A stretch of 64,000 bases of DNA from Diorhabda sublineata (Eukaryota; Arthropoda; Insecta; Coleoptera; Chrysomelidae), in NCBI RefSeq assembly GCF_026230105.1, contig NC_079474.1:41926294-41990293 (forward strand), read 5' to 3'. Under the pieces are notes generated by a model, which saw only the letters and a list, made by a program, of their open reading frames with translations, was not told where the DNA came from and searched no databases. Positions 36,650 through 48,100 of this stretch are shown in pieces. How positions within the stretch are numbered: the first letter of the stretch is position 1; each line of letters starts with the position of its first letter. The translations under genes and the position numbers were made by a program.

Positions 36650-38390
36650 CAACAGGGTATATTTAAATATGTTTAAAGTTTACTAAAGATTTTTCTTTTC
36701 ATATATTCTTTACCTAATTTGAGATTAAAACAGTTTATCTTAAACAATGACAGTGTCTTGTTGACCCAATGAATTAACGTAGAATGAATTACAACTTGAC
36801 CGTAGTCAGTATCGTGAATGATTTTTTCTGTGGTGTAGCTTATGCCTCATCCACAATTTCATTTCTTGCCGCTGGCTTTCTAAAACAAAAGACAGCGGCT
36901 TTTTTTTCTGCCGCCTACAACATAACCTGATTTGTGTAGAACACATTTCGAAGCGTAGGAATCCGAGAAAAAATCTATATTATAGTATAGCCTTATGCAA
37001 TCGCCTGTAGTTCATTCTGAGCGACGAATTTGACCAATTAAAATTTTCTTATTATCTTTAGTTATGAAATTGTACCAACAAAGTTAAAAATGTTAAGCTT
37101 TATGGCAAGTGAAAGTAAAAAATCGAATAAATTCTATTCCCCAATCGATAAATGATAATCGATACAAATATATCGTCATGTCAATAATATAGACAATAAG
37201 TGAGGTTATATCATTTATTGCTTCATTCTATAAGTGCCAAAATTTTTATTTATTAGTTAGTAAATAACTAGTGCATTCAATTACTTTTTATGTTGTTTTT
37301 AACACATCTTTTTGGCGTATTATAATTACTTTACTTTCGTTTATAGATGAGGATTGATTATTGTTTATCAGAGAGGCTAGGAATGAAGAATATCAAATAG
37401 TATTCATATCGTTTTCTCGATATTGATATTTTTATCGTACTACGTGCTACTGTTTGTCGCCCTAACGCACATCGCTATTACAATTTGTGGCAAAAAAGTC
37501 ACGTGACTTATTCGTCATATCAGATAGCAGCTGCGCTCTTCTATCTCACCTATTCAGACTCTTTGTGCGCAAGCGTTGCGACTGTAGTAAGAGAAGCTCC
37601 ACCCCAGGCCTATAACAAAGTTTTTCAAACCATTTCTGAGTCATGATTTCGAATCACGCACGGTCAATTTTTTTTCATTTGTTATTATGAATTATTCATA
37701 TGTATGTATATATAAAATTATTTTAAATAACTAAGGATTGTAGTTATATTTTCAAAATGTTTGATTGTTACATTCAATATTAAACATCTATATATACAAT
37801 TGTGCTTGTGAACATGTGCTATTCTCGGACATGCGCATAGCATTTCAAGTTCAAACTATGGAGACAGATGTATGTATATCTGTACAGTTGGGTTGTCATC
37901 CTGTTATTGAGAGTATATTAATATACAACCATAAACGAAACAGTGTTAGACTCGGCAAGAAATAAAGTTTGACTAGGCAACGCAGGTGTAATTGAGAGAA
38001 TATGTATTGAGTTCTAAAAATTAGTTGTTGTCATAAAGTATTGGTAAAATAAATAATACCAATATTTAATATTTATAATTTTATGTTGAAATGGTGATTA
38101 TGCATCAACTGGTAACGCTGCTGTTACAGCCTATTTGGTGTTGTTAAAAAGTTTTCTTGATGTACTGTGTCATGTGTTGTGTACTGTGATGTACAGTTTG
38201 CGCATGCTGACACTTATTCTCAACTTGTTTCTCTGCATTCAGACCATTTGATTTTGACGGAATCAAGAAAACTACCGAAGAATTAGCGCACAAAAAGTGA
38301 TAAATATCAATCAAGTTCTTATAAGTATATCATGTTTTGAATTTGAAATTTCCACCGAAAATTTAACGTGACGTTCGGAATATTTTTAGG
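36650..38390. other. Upstream region of Ddi1, mostly unassigned
   Basis: Contains the probable Ddi1 promoter, but no TATA or initiator stands out. The only striking element is the perfect palindrome at 37496-37509 (separate entry), within a locally less AT-rich block 37440-37610. The short open frame at 37765-37965 has no recognisable domain. Confidence 0.35.
37496..37509. promoter_or_regulatory. Perfect palindrome aagtcacgtgactt (E-box, CLEAR-like core)
   Basis: A 14-bp perfect palindrome containing GTCACGTGAC, the preferred site of bHLH-zip factors (USF, MITF/TFEB type). It lies 866 bp upstream of the Ddi1 ATG. Binding and relevance to Ddi1 are inference only. Confidence 0.3.
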
Positions 38391-38394
38391 GTTA

Positions 38395-38800
38395 GGATCC
38401 TTAGGGTCGGTATTACAAAGTCCGTTTGACCGTAGGTTGAGATTGAACTGTTGGTTGAAGCCGAATTTACGTATTTTAAACGTTAGCCAGGTTGGCTCAA
38501 CCGTAACGAAAGTTCAGTTTGAAGTGTTAACCGAGAGTTGAAAGGTACTTTCTAATCTTAATTTTTGTTTACTTTGGCTTGCCTTTGATGAACTCAACTT
38601 ATATATTATTTTGAATTAACTGAACCATTTGAACGATGTTGTCATCATCTTCCCCCGAAATTTCACGAAACAGGCTACTTTGGAAATATAGTAGTAATGA
38701 TGATTTATCTGATATCTGATTTCTTTTTTTTCCTTTGCAAATCCTCCCGGAAAATAATGGTTGCAAATATGTTATAATACCGAACTTATGTTAACCATCG
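38395..38800 (-). mobile_element. DNA-transposon remnant (copy B), inverted relative to 33000-33333
   Basis: Begins ttagggtcggtattac, and the opposite end near 38780 carries the inverted form ttataataccgaac, so the terminal repeats are roughly preserved around a 400-bp body. Read on the minus strand it matches copy A, including LFREI.GEDDD and IVQMV. No intact open frame. Confidence 0.55.
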
Positions 38801-41330
38801 GTGGAATAAAACTTATATGATTAATACCTTAATCAGCTGATAGATAATGTACCCGAACTTGCAGTTTCCGAGAAGTCCTATATCGTATCAGATGACGTTT
38901 CTTTACCAACCAATTTGTAGAATGAGTTAAATTATTTATTTAGGAAGAGGCTTATACAGTTAGTTTGTTGATACATCATAAATTATTAACTAGTCCTTCA
39001 TTTTATTTTGTCATTAAAAAAAATATTCTCGGTTGGTTATGAAACTTAAATTTAGTTTCTAGTAAACAATAATCTTCCTTCCGTGCTTGTACGACAAACT
39101 GAAGTTAATGAACCTTTCGATGTGGACTGATAATTTATATATAAAATGCGCAATTAAGTTGTATGTAATTGCATACGTATTACCTGGTAGGAGATGAATT
39201 CCTTGTACAAACAGTAATTCTGTTTGTACGATGACCAGAATTATTTTGTTAAATATTACAGAATCATCAATATATTTTCTAACAAGTTGAAAGGCGAATT
39301 TCATAAATTTAAAAGAAAAGAATGTTTAGAAATTGATGTTACTATCTAATGACCTTCAAACGATATGGATTGGTAGGTAAAGAAATAAACGGAAACAACT
39401 AAAAACAGTTCTTTATTAAATTAATATTAATAGAATACAAAAATATCATAATGAAATCATCATTTTGTTCGAATTTGTTCCAACTGCCACGGACGGATTG
39501 CATTGTAGTTCAAGTTGATTGAGAATAAATAGATCAACTTTTTCTAGGAAGAGTTAACTGACCCTTCTGCGGTTTACTAAAAGTGCCTTGAGAGGTCCCA
39601 CTGGTGGGATGGAAAGATTAATAGTATCTTCCCTAAGAGTGCACCACATTTTCATATATTAAGGAATATTAAAATTAATAAAATATTATATCACATTTCT
39701 TTGAATAAAATGAAAAGTTCTGAAATCATTATTAATTATATTAACAAAAACATAAAATAAAAAATAACAGTATTTTTGAGTGATATTAATTTTGAATTAA
39801 ACGATAAATTCGATGAGTGTTCTTCCCACTCATGATCTTCTTGACACTGTAATATTCTTGTGAACAGTCATAAGAGCCAATCCTTCCAATCTATGTCTGT
39901 TCTTGCTTAAATGGAACTAAATTTTCAAACATTTCAACAATAGACAACAACCTTGTTTGCCCCACAGTAAAGGGTCGGACAGTACTCCATATCAAAAAGT
40001 GTTTATAAGATTAATGCAATATCATATTGATATATTTGTAGGAATCACTATCATGTTGTTCATTTGATTATTGCCTCTCTTTCCCCCAGATATTCAGCAT
40101 AGGATTAATTCCACGATGTTCTTTTCCTAATGTAATTGCACGTGTCCATCTTTATTTGTTTATTTTTTTTTAATTTATTTTAGTTTTCAACTTTATCAAA
40201 AGACTAACTGTGTAATAATGGTTAATAGCTTGGGATAGATTCTTGTGAAAATAAATGCAAATCCAACAAGTATACAAATCAGAAGAAATATGTGGTCAGC
40301 AATTCAAAGTGGTCCAAATAATAACGTTACCTTTGGATTACCTTCAAATTGAATTTTAAATGAATAACTTTCAAATATGCACGTTTTAAATTTTTTATGT
40401 AAATTATTATCATCAAATGATTCAGAAATTGTTTTTACTATTTTATGTCAGCAAATACAGAATTTATTTACAACGTTGTCAAACGAGCTGTAATATATGC
40501 AACGATGCCAACCTGGTTCTAGTTTTTTTTATTTAACTTCTTCTACATGATAATGCTATTTATTGCAATTAATATGAATTTAGATAATTTTCATATTACA
40601 AGGGTTGTTTGTAAACATTTTACTTTTACTACTACGATATAATTCAAATTTTTAAACATCATTTTCATCAATAAACTATGCATTATTTCTATCTTAAATA
40701 TATTGACGTGTTTAAAAGCATCACTGACTAGCCGTGTCAGCATTTAGGCTGAAATACGAGTTTTTTGTAATCGATACGTTTGTTGACCGTTTTTATATGT
40801 ACTGTTTAGTTTTTCGTTTATGTGTATGTTTTGCTAACGACAAGAATGACGCTTTGTCCTTGTTTAAAGAGGTCTAAAAAGTGTATCGTATTTTTACTAG
40901 AGTCAGTCGGTTATTTACTTTTCTTGTAAACGTTGGAGTTACCAGTTTTAATTAAAGTATTCAGTTTTCACGAGTTTATTATTTACTTCACCTGATCCAC
41001 TTAAAAATTTTACAACAAAATATATATTTCAAGGTTCGCACCTCATTTATAAATATATGGAAAAAATAACTAGAATGTTTAGCGGTTTACGGTCAATAGA
41101 TTTTTATCAGAACAACAATAGACCGCACATATATCTTTAGTGATTTTTGAACACCATTTACTTCAGTTTTTTTTGACGAAAAACCGAGCTTAAAATTTAT
41201 ATTAATACATTGTAAATCGAATTTTCTTTTTTATTGTTTATTTACCCTTATAGTTACAGTTTGCTGAAGATAAAAGGTGAAGTTGGCATACTATAATACT
41301 ATACTACAGAGGTCGGCATAAGTCAGGTAA
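38800..41330. other. Spacer between Ddi1-side repeats and mariner-like remnant, nothing recognised
   Basis: AT-rich intergenic DNA. The longest open frame (39059-39304, minus) lacks any known motif. I see no tandem array or inverted-repeat element that I can support. Confidence 0.4.
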
Positions 41331-41339
41331 CGTTCTCGA

Positions 41340-41790
41340 AAAAAAATCGGCAGGTATCCATGCTGAAGGTCTCGTGGATTTGTACTTTTTTGGGGGTCAC
41401 GTGTAGGGCCAAAGTTATCTGGAAATGCTCGAAGATTTACGTGGATAATTGGACAGCGATCCAACACTCGTCAACATCCATCATTTCATGCAGGATGGAG
41501 CTTCGTCGCACTACGCGTTATGTGTGCGGGATGTTCATTTTGGATAATGGATAAACAGACGAGGATTCGTTGAGTGGCTTGCACGGTCATGTGACCTGAC
41601 ACCCTGTTTTTCTCTCTGTAGTGCCTTCTCAAGGACCGCGATTTTGCGAAGGGACCACCCGCCCTTACCGACTTCCGAACTGCAATTAAAGAAGAATTTG
41701 AACCTCTTAGCATGCCTCGCCGTTGAGAAACGTTGCCGTAAATGGGTATCAATTTGAACATTTACAGTAATCCTTTTTCGAATCCCTTTT
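41340..41790 (+). mobile_element. Degenerate Tc1/mariner-like DDE transposase C-terminal part
   Basis: Plus-strand frames give FFGGHV..QSYLEMLEDL, HHFMQDGASSHYALCVRD, RRGFVEWLARSCDLTP and VEKRCRKWVSI. These correspond to the familiar GQSYLEML, FQQDGAPPHYA, WPPRSPDLTP and CI..NGGHFE-type blocks of a mariner-like family. The first two aspartates of the DDE triad are recognisable, but stops interrupt the frame. Confidence 0.65.
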
Positions 41791-41983
41791 GTAATTTCTT
41801 TTAATAAATTCATTTTGAAGCTGCATTTTTCTCTCTTAAAATGCATATTTGTTGTATTATACCGATTTCTGTATAAACGGATATGTGTTAGTAAACATCT
41901 ATTATAGAAGAGTGTGTGACGACTTATTGTTATTGCTTTCAGTCAGATAATTTAAGTTAAACGTATTAGCTAAAAACTATATA

Positions 41984-41989
41984 TTTATT
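41984..41989 (-). terminator. Candidate polyadenylation signal of the CAT transporter gene
   Basis: AATAAA on the minus strand, about 160 bases beyond the transporter stop codon (42147-42149). It is the nearest canonical hexamer downstream. Confidence 0.5.
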
Positions 41990-42146
41990 GTGAAACAATA
42001 TGTTTGGTAAAAAAAGAAAACTGTCTCGTGTACAGTTAACTCCGACTAGTAAACGTTGATCTAATTTCAATCCTTTTATCATTTTTCGATGACTATTACT
42101 TTTGACTAGAATAACGCATATAATGTAAATACAAATCATTCGTTAA

Positions 42147-45100
42147 TTAAATTTTGACTTCTTCTCTACTTCCTTCTTCTTTATTTAATACGCTGTGTTT
42201 AATTCCATAAAAGAAGTAGACGACGCAACCTAAAACAAATATGACAAGAGTAACCCATTTTATTTGGGATTGTGTAATATTCTTAACATTCTATTACATA
42301 AACTACGTTTATATACGGTAATGAGAAAAAAAATTATGGAATATGGGATGTAAACTGTTTAATTGGTTTCCCGCTCCATTTTTTGACTTGTTATATAGAG
42401 AGGAAGGAGAACCGTCTTGTACAGGGGATTAGTTGAAAAATTGTATTGTATATTAATAGTTTCTTTGAAATAATTATGACTTTCAAAAAAGAATTTAATT
42501 TAATTTTCTACTTTAATAGTTTGCGGCGCTCTTTTCAAAATTCTTCCACTTGCTACTATAACGCCCCCTTAATTTGCTTCCTTTCAACAGACACTTTTCG
42601 ATACACCGAGATGGTTTTCCTTACCTCTGCCCTCCGTAACTTGTTAGAACTTGTTAATACCTATGTAACAAATTAGTACAAACAACAAAGAAAATATTTT
42701 ACGACAACGAAATAAATCGGACGGAATTTTGTGAAATTATGATGGAAAATCATAAAGAAAACATTTTCGATATTATCTGTCCACCGTAAGATATTGATCT
42801 CAAGAAAGTAAACCTGTACGGACTCAATATTTTCAAAAAACTAAAGATTGGATGAGATAAATATACTCCTTTTGGATTGATAGGAATTTAATGAAAAATA
42901 TGTGAAACTTCTACAAAAGAAAATTTTTGCAATGATTCTGTCACTTCCTGTCGCGATCTGAAAATTAATTTTGCTTAATTAGCATATATTTGTTACTCCT
43001 ATATGGACAGTTGGTACGTGAAAAAACATCCCTAAGTTACTGTGCCGACAATATTCATTTTCTCTCTCGTTCGAGACACTTTATCTATTCTGCGCATGCT
43101 TGAGAATGCGCAGAACCGAGCTGAAACCTGAGAGGATAGAGAAATCGTTGCCAATATGTCTTCCTTAGTCGCAACAGCTTCCACTGTCCATATAGAAGTA
43201 TTACATATATGTCAATTAGGTCAAAATAAAAAGAAAATGAGGAATACAATTATTTGATATCTCGTTTGGTTTTCGAGATATCGATACTTAAAGTCACAAC
43301 CAAACGTTAGTTTGAGATTCGCTTTATAGAACATATGGCGTTTAATATTTCGTTCAGAGGAAGATTTTATCGCATTAAATTCAACACGAGACTTATATAG
43401 CCCCTGATAAATATTACATAATGCATCTAAATGTTTTCGATTTTAGGTCTCTTCTGTTTTAAAATTAGTTTTTTTAGTAATTTTTGGTTATCAAAATATT
43501 TTGATAAAGACTTAAAAAAAAATCAAAACGTCAAATTTTATCTTTCAAAAATTATTCGTTTGAACTCAAACGTAATGTAGCATGATATCTATCAATTGAG
43601 CCATAAAACTTTTATTTTTGCAAATTTATTATAAAGACGCCAGGGTCCAATTAGAATTAAAAAAAAAACATAACCTAAGTTTGCATTTGACGTTTGACGC
43701 TAAAGGAGACTTTAATCTGCTAAAGTGAAACATTTCCGACTTTATCTTAAAGTTCAAATGGCAATTATGAAACGCCCGATTTAATTTAATCGTAACTTTA
43801 AATTAAATGTGTTATGAAACCGACAAATAATTACAAATAATAGTTATACATAATATAATAAATCATTTCCTTGTATACCACTTGGAATTATTCAAGTCTT
43901 ATTCCTTTCCACTCTAACACGCCGACGCCGTTAAATCTGCGCTCTGTGACAGGGCCGGAGCGAGCGAAAGAGTTCATAAATTAAAATTCGTAACAATTAC
44001 AAATGCAAAGTTTTATTATCTGTCGTTAACCACACCATTTTTTAAAATTATTTTCTAAAACACTTACCTATTCCAATCCAGCCCAGAAATCCCATCCACG
44101 TAAACAAACTTAACTGCATCATCAAATATAAGTTAAATAATATGCTAAGGCATGGTATTAAGGGTACTAATGGAACCTAAAAAAATGATAAAAATATATT
44201 TATAATAGTACAATAGTTTTAAATTTGAATGTTACAATTATAACCCTTGAAAAATGTATTAGTTTCATGTGGATGATGCAGAAATACATTTATTATTATT
44301 GTTATTACTATAACGGACTTCTAATAGTTGTTTTATTACAAAATTTGTACTGGTGACCATTATTTGAATCAAAATTTCAAATATAAACACCCCTTAAGAG
44401 TTTTTGAAAAAATGCACACAAATGTCAAAAACCTACCCACTTCCCAACAAATCCTAACAGCCTTGTACGCTGACGACACTTGTTTTGTAGCATCGGAGAA
44501 ACATCCCGATCACGCACTCAAAATCATCCAAACACATTTAAGCAACAAAATTTCACCATATTTTCAGAACAATAAATTATCTATAAACGCCTCAAAAACA
44601 GAGTATTTGTTATTTAGACGTATAGCTAGGAAAAGCAGCTCATTGCAATCGCAGCTAGATATTAACGGACAAAATATCCTGCCAAGCAGTACCCTAAAAT
44701 ACCTAGGGTACAAACCATCGTAAATTGCAACTCTCACAAACAAATACGAATTATAATCAACGTCAGCCATGTTACCTTCTCGAAAACTGAAAACACGATC
44801 GATTTCTGACACCGTACTTTTCAGCGTCTTTTCAGGGATATTTCAGCCGAAATATTCTGGGTGTCACAGCTACATTCCAGGGACAGAGTTATTGTATCTA
44901 CATCAAACTTTTGGATAATGTCCCGTTGCAAGGAACCACAACATTGCATCCAGACATACACATGATATCTATGGATTGCCAGCATATTGGCCAACGTATT
45001 TATATGTTAATCTATTAGATGAAATGTAACTAGGAATTAGAACAGAAAATAAAGACATTTCTTAATAATAATAGATAAAGTAATTTTTAACTTCAGTCAA

Positions 45101-48100
45101 AGCTACACTAATGACAGATGACAAAATATGAATAAGTACCGGAAAATCCATACATTAACGAAGTACGACGAGAGGTATTGTCATGACTATTTCCTTTTCG
45201 TTTTTGACAATTTTTTTTTGACCAATGACAATCCGGCGTCATTCTTAATATATGTGCAGCGTACGCGCCCGCTCCATTTGGCAACCACCAATTTCTACGA
45301 TTGTCATTGTAAAAAGTTATATCTTTTTGTGTTAAATAGTCTAAAGGTAAAATTATTACTCCCAGAATTGTGGGATTCATCACATGTAAAATTAGATTCT
45401 TAAACATTGCTCAAGTATTAAACTTTAGTACCTAATAATGTTTTCACATTTTTGAAAAATATTTGTTGTATTAATTACTTTTCCTCTCGTGATACTCGTA
45501 TGTTCAAAGTTTTTCATTTTACACTACTATTTATAGTTCTTTATTTTTTTGTATTCTTTCGAAAATAATTAGTATTAAGACGATTAAATATTTGATTCAT
45601 AATGTCATTGATAATTTTGGTTTCAGGTCTAGTTGCTAATCATAGGATATCTTTTATTTTCATTTGTTACAAGTTTGAAATAAAAGTAACTCTTTGAAAT
45701 ATAATAAAAACAAACAAAGCTTACCTTGAACGATATCTTTGCTTCGGATTCTGGTTGCCTATATATTACCAACATTATTATAATCATTAGTAATAGAGCC
45801 GCTGAACAAGTTATGTACTGCATGTTTTTAGAAGAGAAGAACGAATCATTGATTATTATTATGCAGAATACCGCACTTATAATAGCTAAAAAAATATTTT
45901 ATTAAAAAAAAATCACAGAAAATACTCACATAAGTATAGTCTTTGTAAAGTCAATGTAAAGAGACATTTTTAATACTATTGACGTAATTGCCGGCCAAAA
46001 GCGTCCATTTACTATTTATAAATATAAAACTTTTTACTTGCTTTTTAAAGTTTTCACATTGACTTTATATATACTAAATCTACTCTCTTTACGACCTTAT
46101 GAAACTGTACATTTTTCACGTTATATTTCTGTCTGTATGACATAATTTTCACAATGATTGTTTGTTTCTGTGAATTTTGTAGATACCAATGTTCCAATAA
46201 ACTCCTTCAATATATACAAGGTGTCCCAAAACGATGCATTTATTTCAAAAGTAAGTGAGAAGCGTTCCTTAAATTTTTATTTGCCATCATGTCGTATACG
46301 GAAGAGCAACGCTAGTTTTGCGTGCACGCGTATTTCGAAAATAATCGATCACTTATTCGAGTTCGACGGTTGTATCGGTTACATTATCGACTGCGCAACA
46401 TTACGAAAACTCCAAGCAATCCAACAATTTCAGCTTGTTTCCAGACATTCAATACTACTGGAATCGGTATTGGCGAAATTCATCACGGCCGTCCAAGGAC
46501 AGCTAAACATTCATTCAGTAGCAGATTCTATAAGCCGACAGCCTGAGTCTCAACTGGGATTATCAAGAGTAACAATTCACCGCATAATGCGATCTGATTT
46601 ACACCTAAATGTCTATAAAATTCAGATTGTCGAAGCTCTACATGAAAATGATTACGTTATAAGTTTGAATTTTGTGAATGTAATGTCAGAGAAATTTAAC
46701 AATGTTAACAACATTTTCTTCAGCTATGAGGCACATTTTTATGGATACGTAAATCACCAAAATTGTTGTTTTTGGCGATAAAAGAATCCACAGACCTTAG
46801 AAAAACGTTGCATTGCCTAAAAGTCACCGTGTGGGTCGCTATGTCTGGAAATGCATTATTGGGACCTACATTTATGAACATAACAGAGGACATTCAGTGA
46901 TTGTAACTTCTGCACGCTATGTCGACATGACACGCAATTTTTTCGGGCCTCAACTGCAACAATGTGAGCTTTATAACTGGCTGACATGGTTCCAACAGAA
47001 TGGGGCCACATCGCGTACCACTAACAACTCTTTAGCTGCATTGCACGAGTTATTCCCAGAAAATGTGATATCACGAAGAGGTGATATTTAATGCCCACCT
47101 CGGAACCCCGACTTAACCCCATCGGATTTTTATTTGTGGGGTTATCTTAAGAGCGTGGTCTACGAGAATAAAATCACGAAATTTTACAGATTTAAGAAAC
47201 AATATTGAAAAAAAGATCAGGAGTATTCCTGGACCACTTCTTTAAAAAGTTTTTGTAAATGAACGCAAACGGTTTGAGAAGTGCAGTCAACTTGATGGCC
47301 GTCATTTAAACAATGTCGTGTTTAAAAATTAAATTTTATTTCTTATCTTTCAATTCATACCAATACATATAAAAATAAGTATAATGTATTTTTATCCAAT
47401 TAAAGTAGTTGAAGAAAATTAAGGACAAAGTTATCGAAACTTGGAGTTTGGAAGATTAAATAGTAAAGTATCGTGATTTTTTATTGACAGCGCTATTACT
47501 GATGAAAATGTCGAGATTGGCAGAACCATCGATTAAATTAGAGGTTGTGGAAGCTGCTAAGACGTGTTTACTTCTTCCTTGTATGGTAATAAAATGCAAA
47601 ATTTATTTAAAAAGCACAAAAGTCCATGCACACGCTTATTTGGCACATAAAATTTTATCCATAAGGTTAGAGAAATTTGTTATTTCTGCGATTAAAAGCG
47701 AAGTTGCCAAATGTATATTTTGATTAAATTTTCAATTTTTTACTATTAATATATTTGCAGGAAATAAAATGGGCAACTGTCTAACCTTTAAAAAAAGGTG
47801 CCACTAGAAATACCGGTTCAATATATATGATTTGTGTTGTTGTGAAATCATTTTTTGTAAACTAGAATATCAATATTAGATGCTAAGAATCGATTTTTCA
47901 CCAGCAGTCTTTTCTCATAACTTTCATTAATTCAAAAAACATCGTACAAAAATTTGCAGGAAAAGAAGAAGAACTAACTACGAAATGAATGGTTATAGAT
48001 ACCCATCAAAAACAAGATACATAAAATCTCAATGAGTACGAAGTTTAGGTTAGGTTAGAACCGAATTGGAGTGCAAGTACAGGATCGCAAAGAAGAAGAA

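Noticed and set aside
37765..37965. 66-codon plus-strand frame upstream of Ddi1
   Set aside because: No motif, no start context or splice support; likely chance.
45108..45407. Overlapping frames on both strands in a CAT intron
   Set aside because: No recognised domain on either strand and no exon needed here; the transporter phases are already satisfied.
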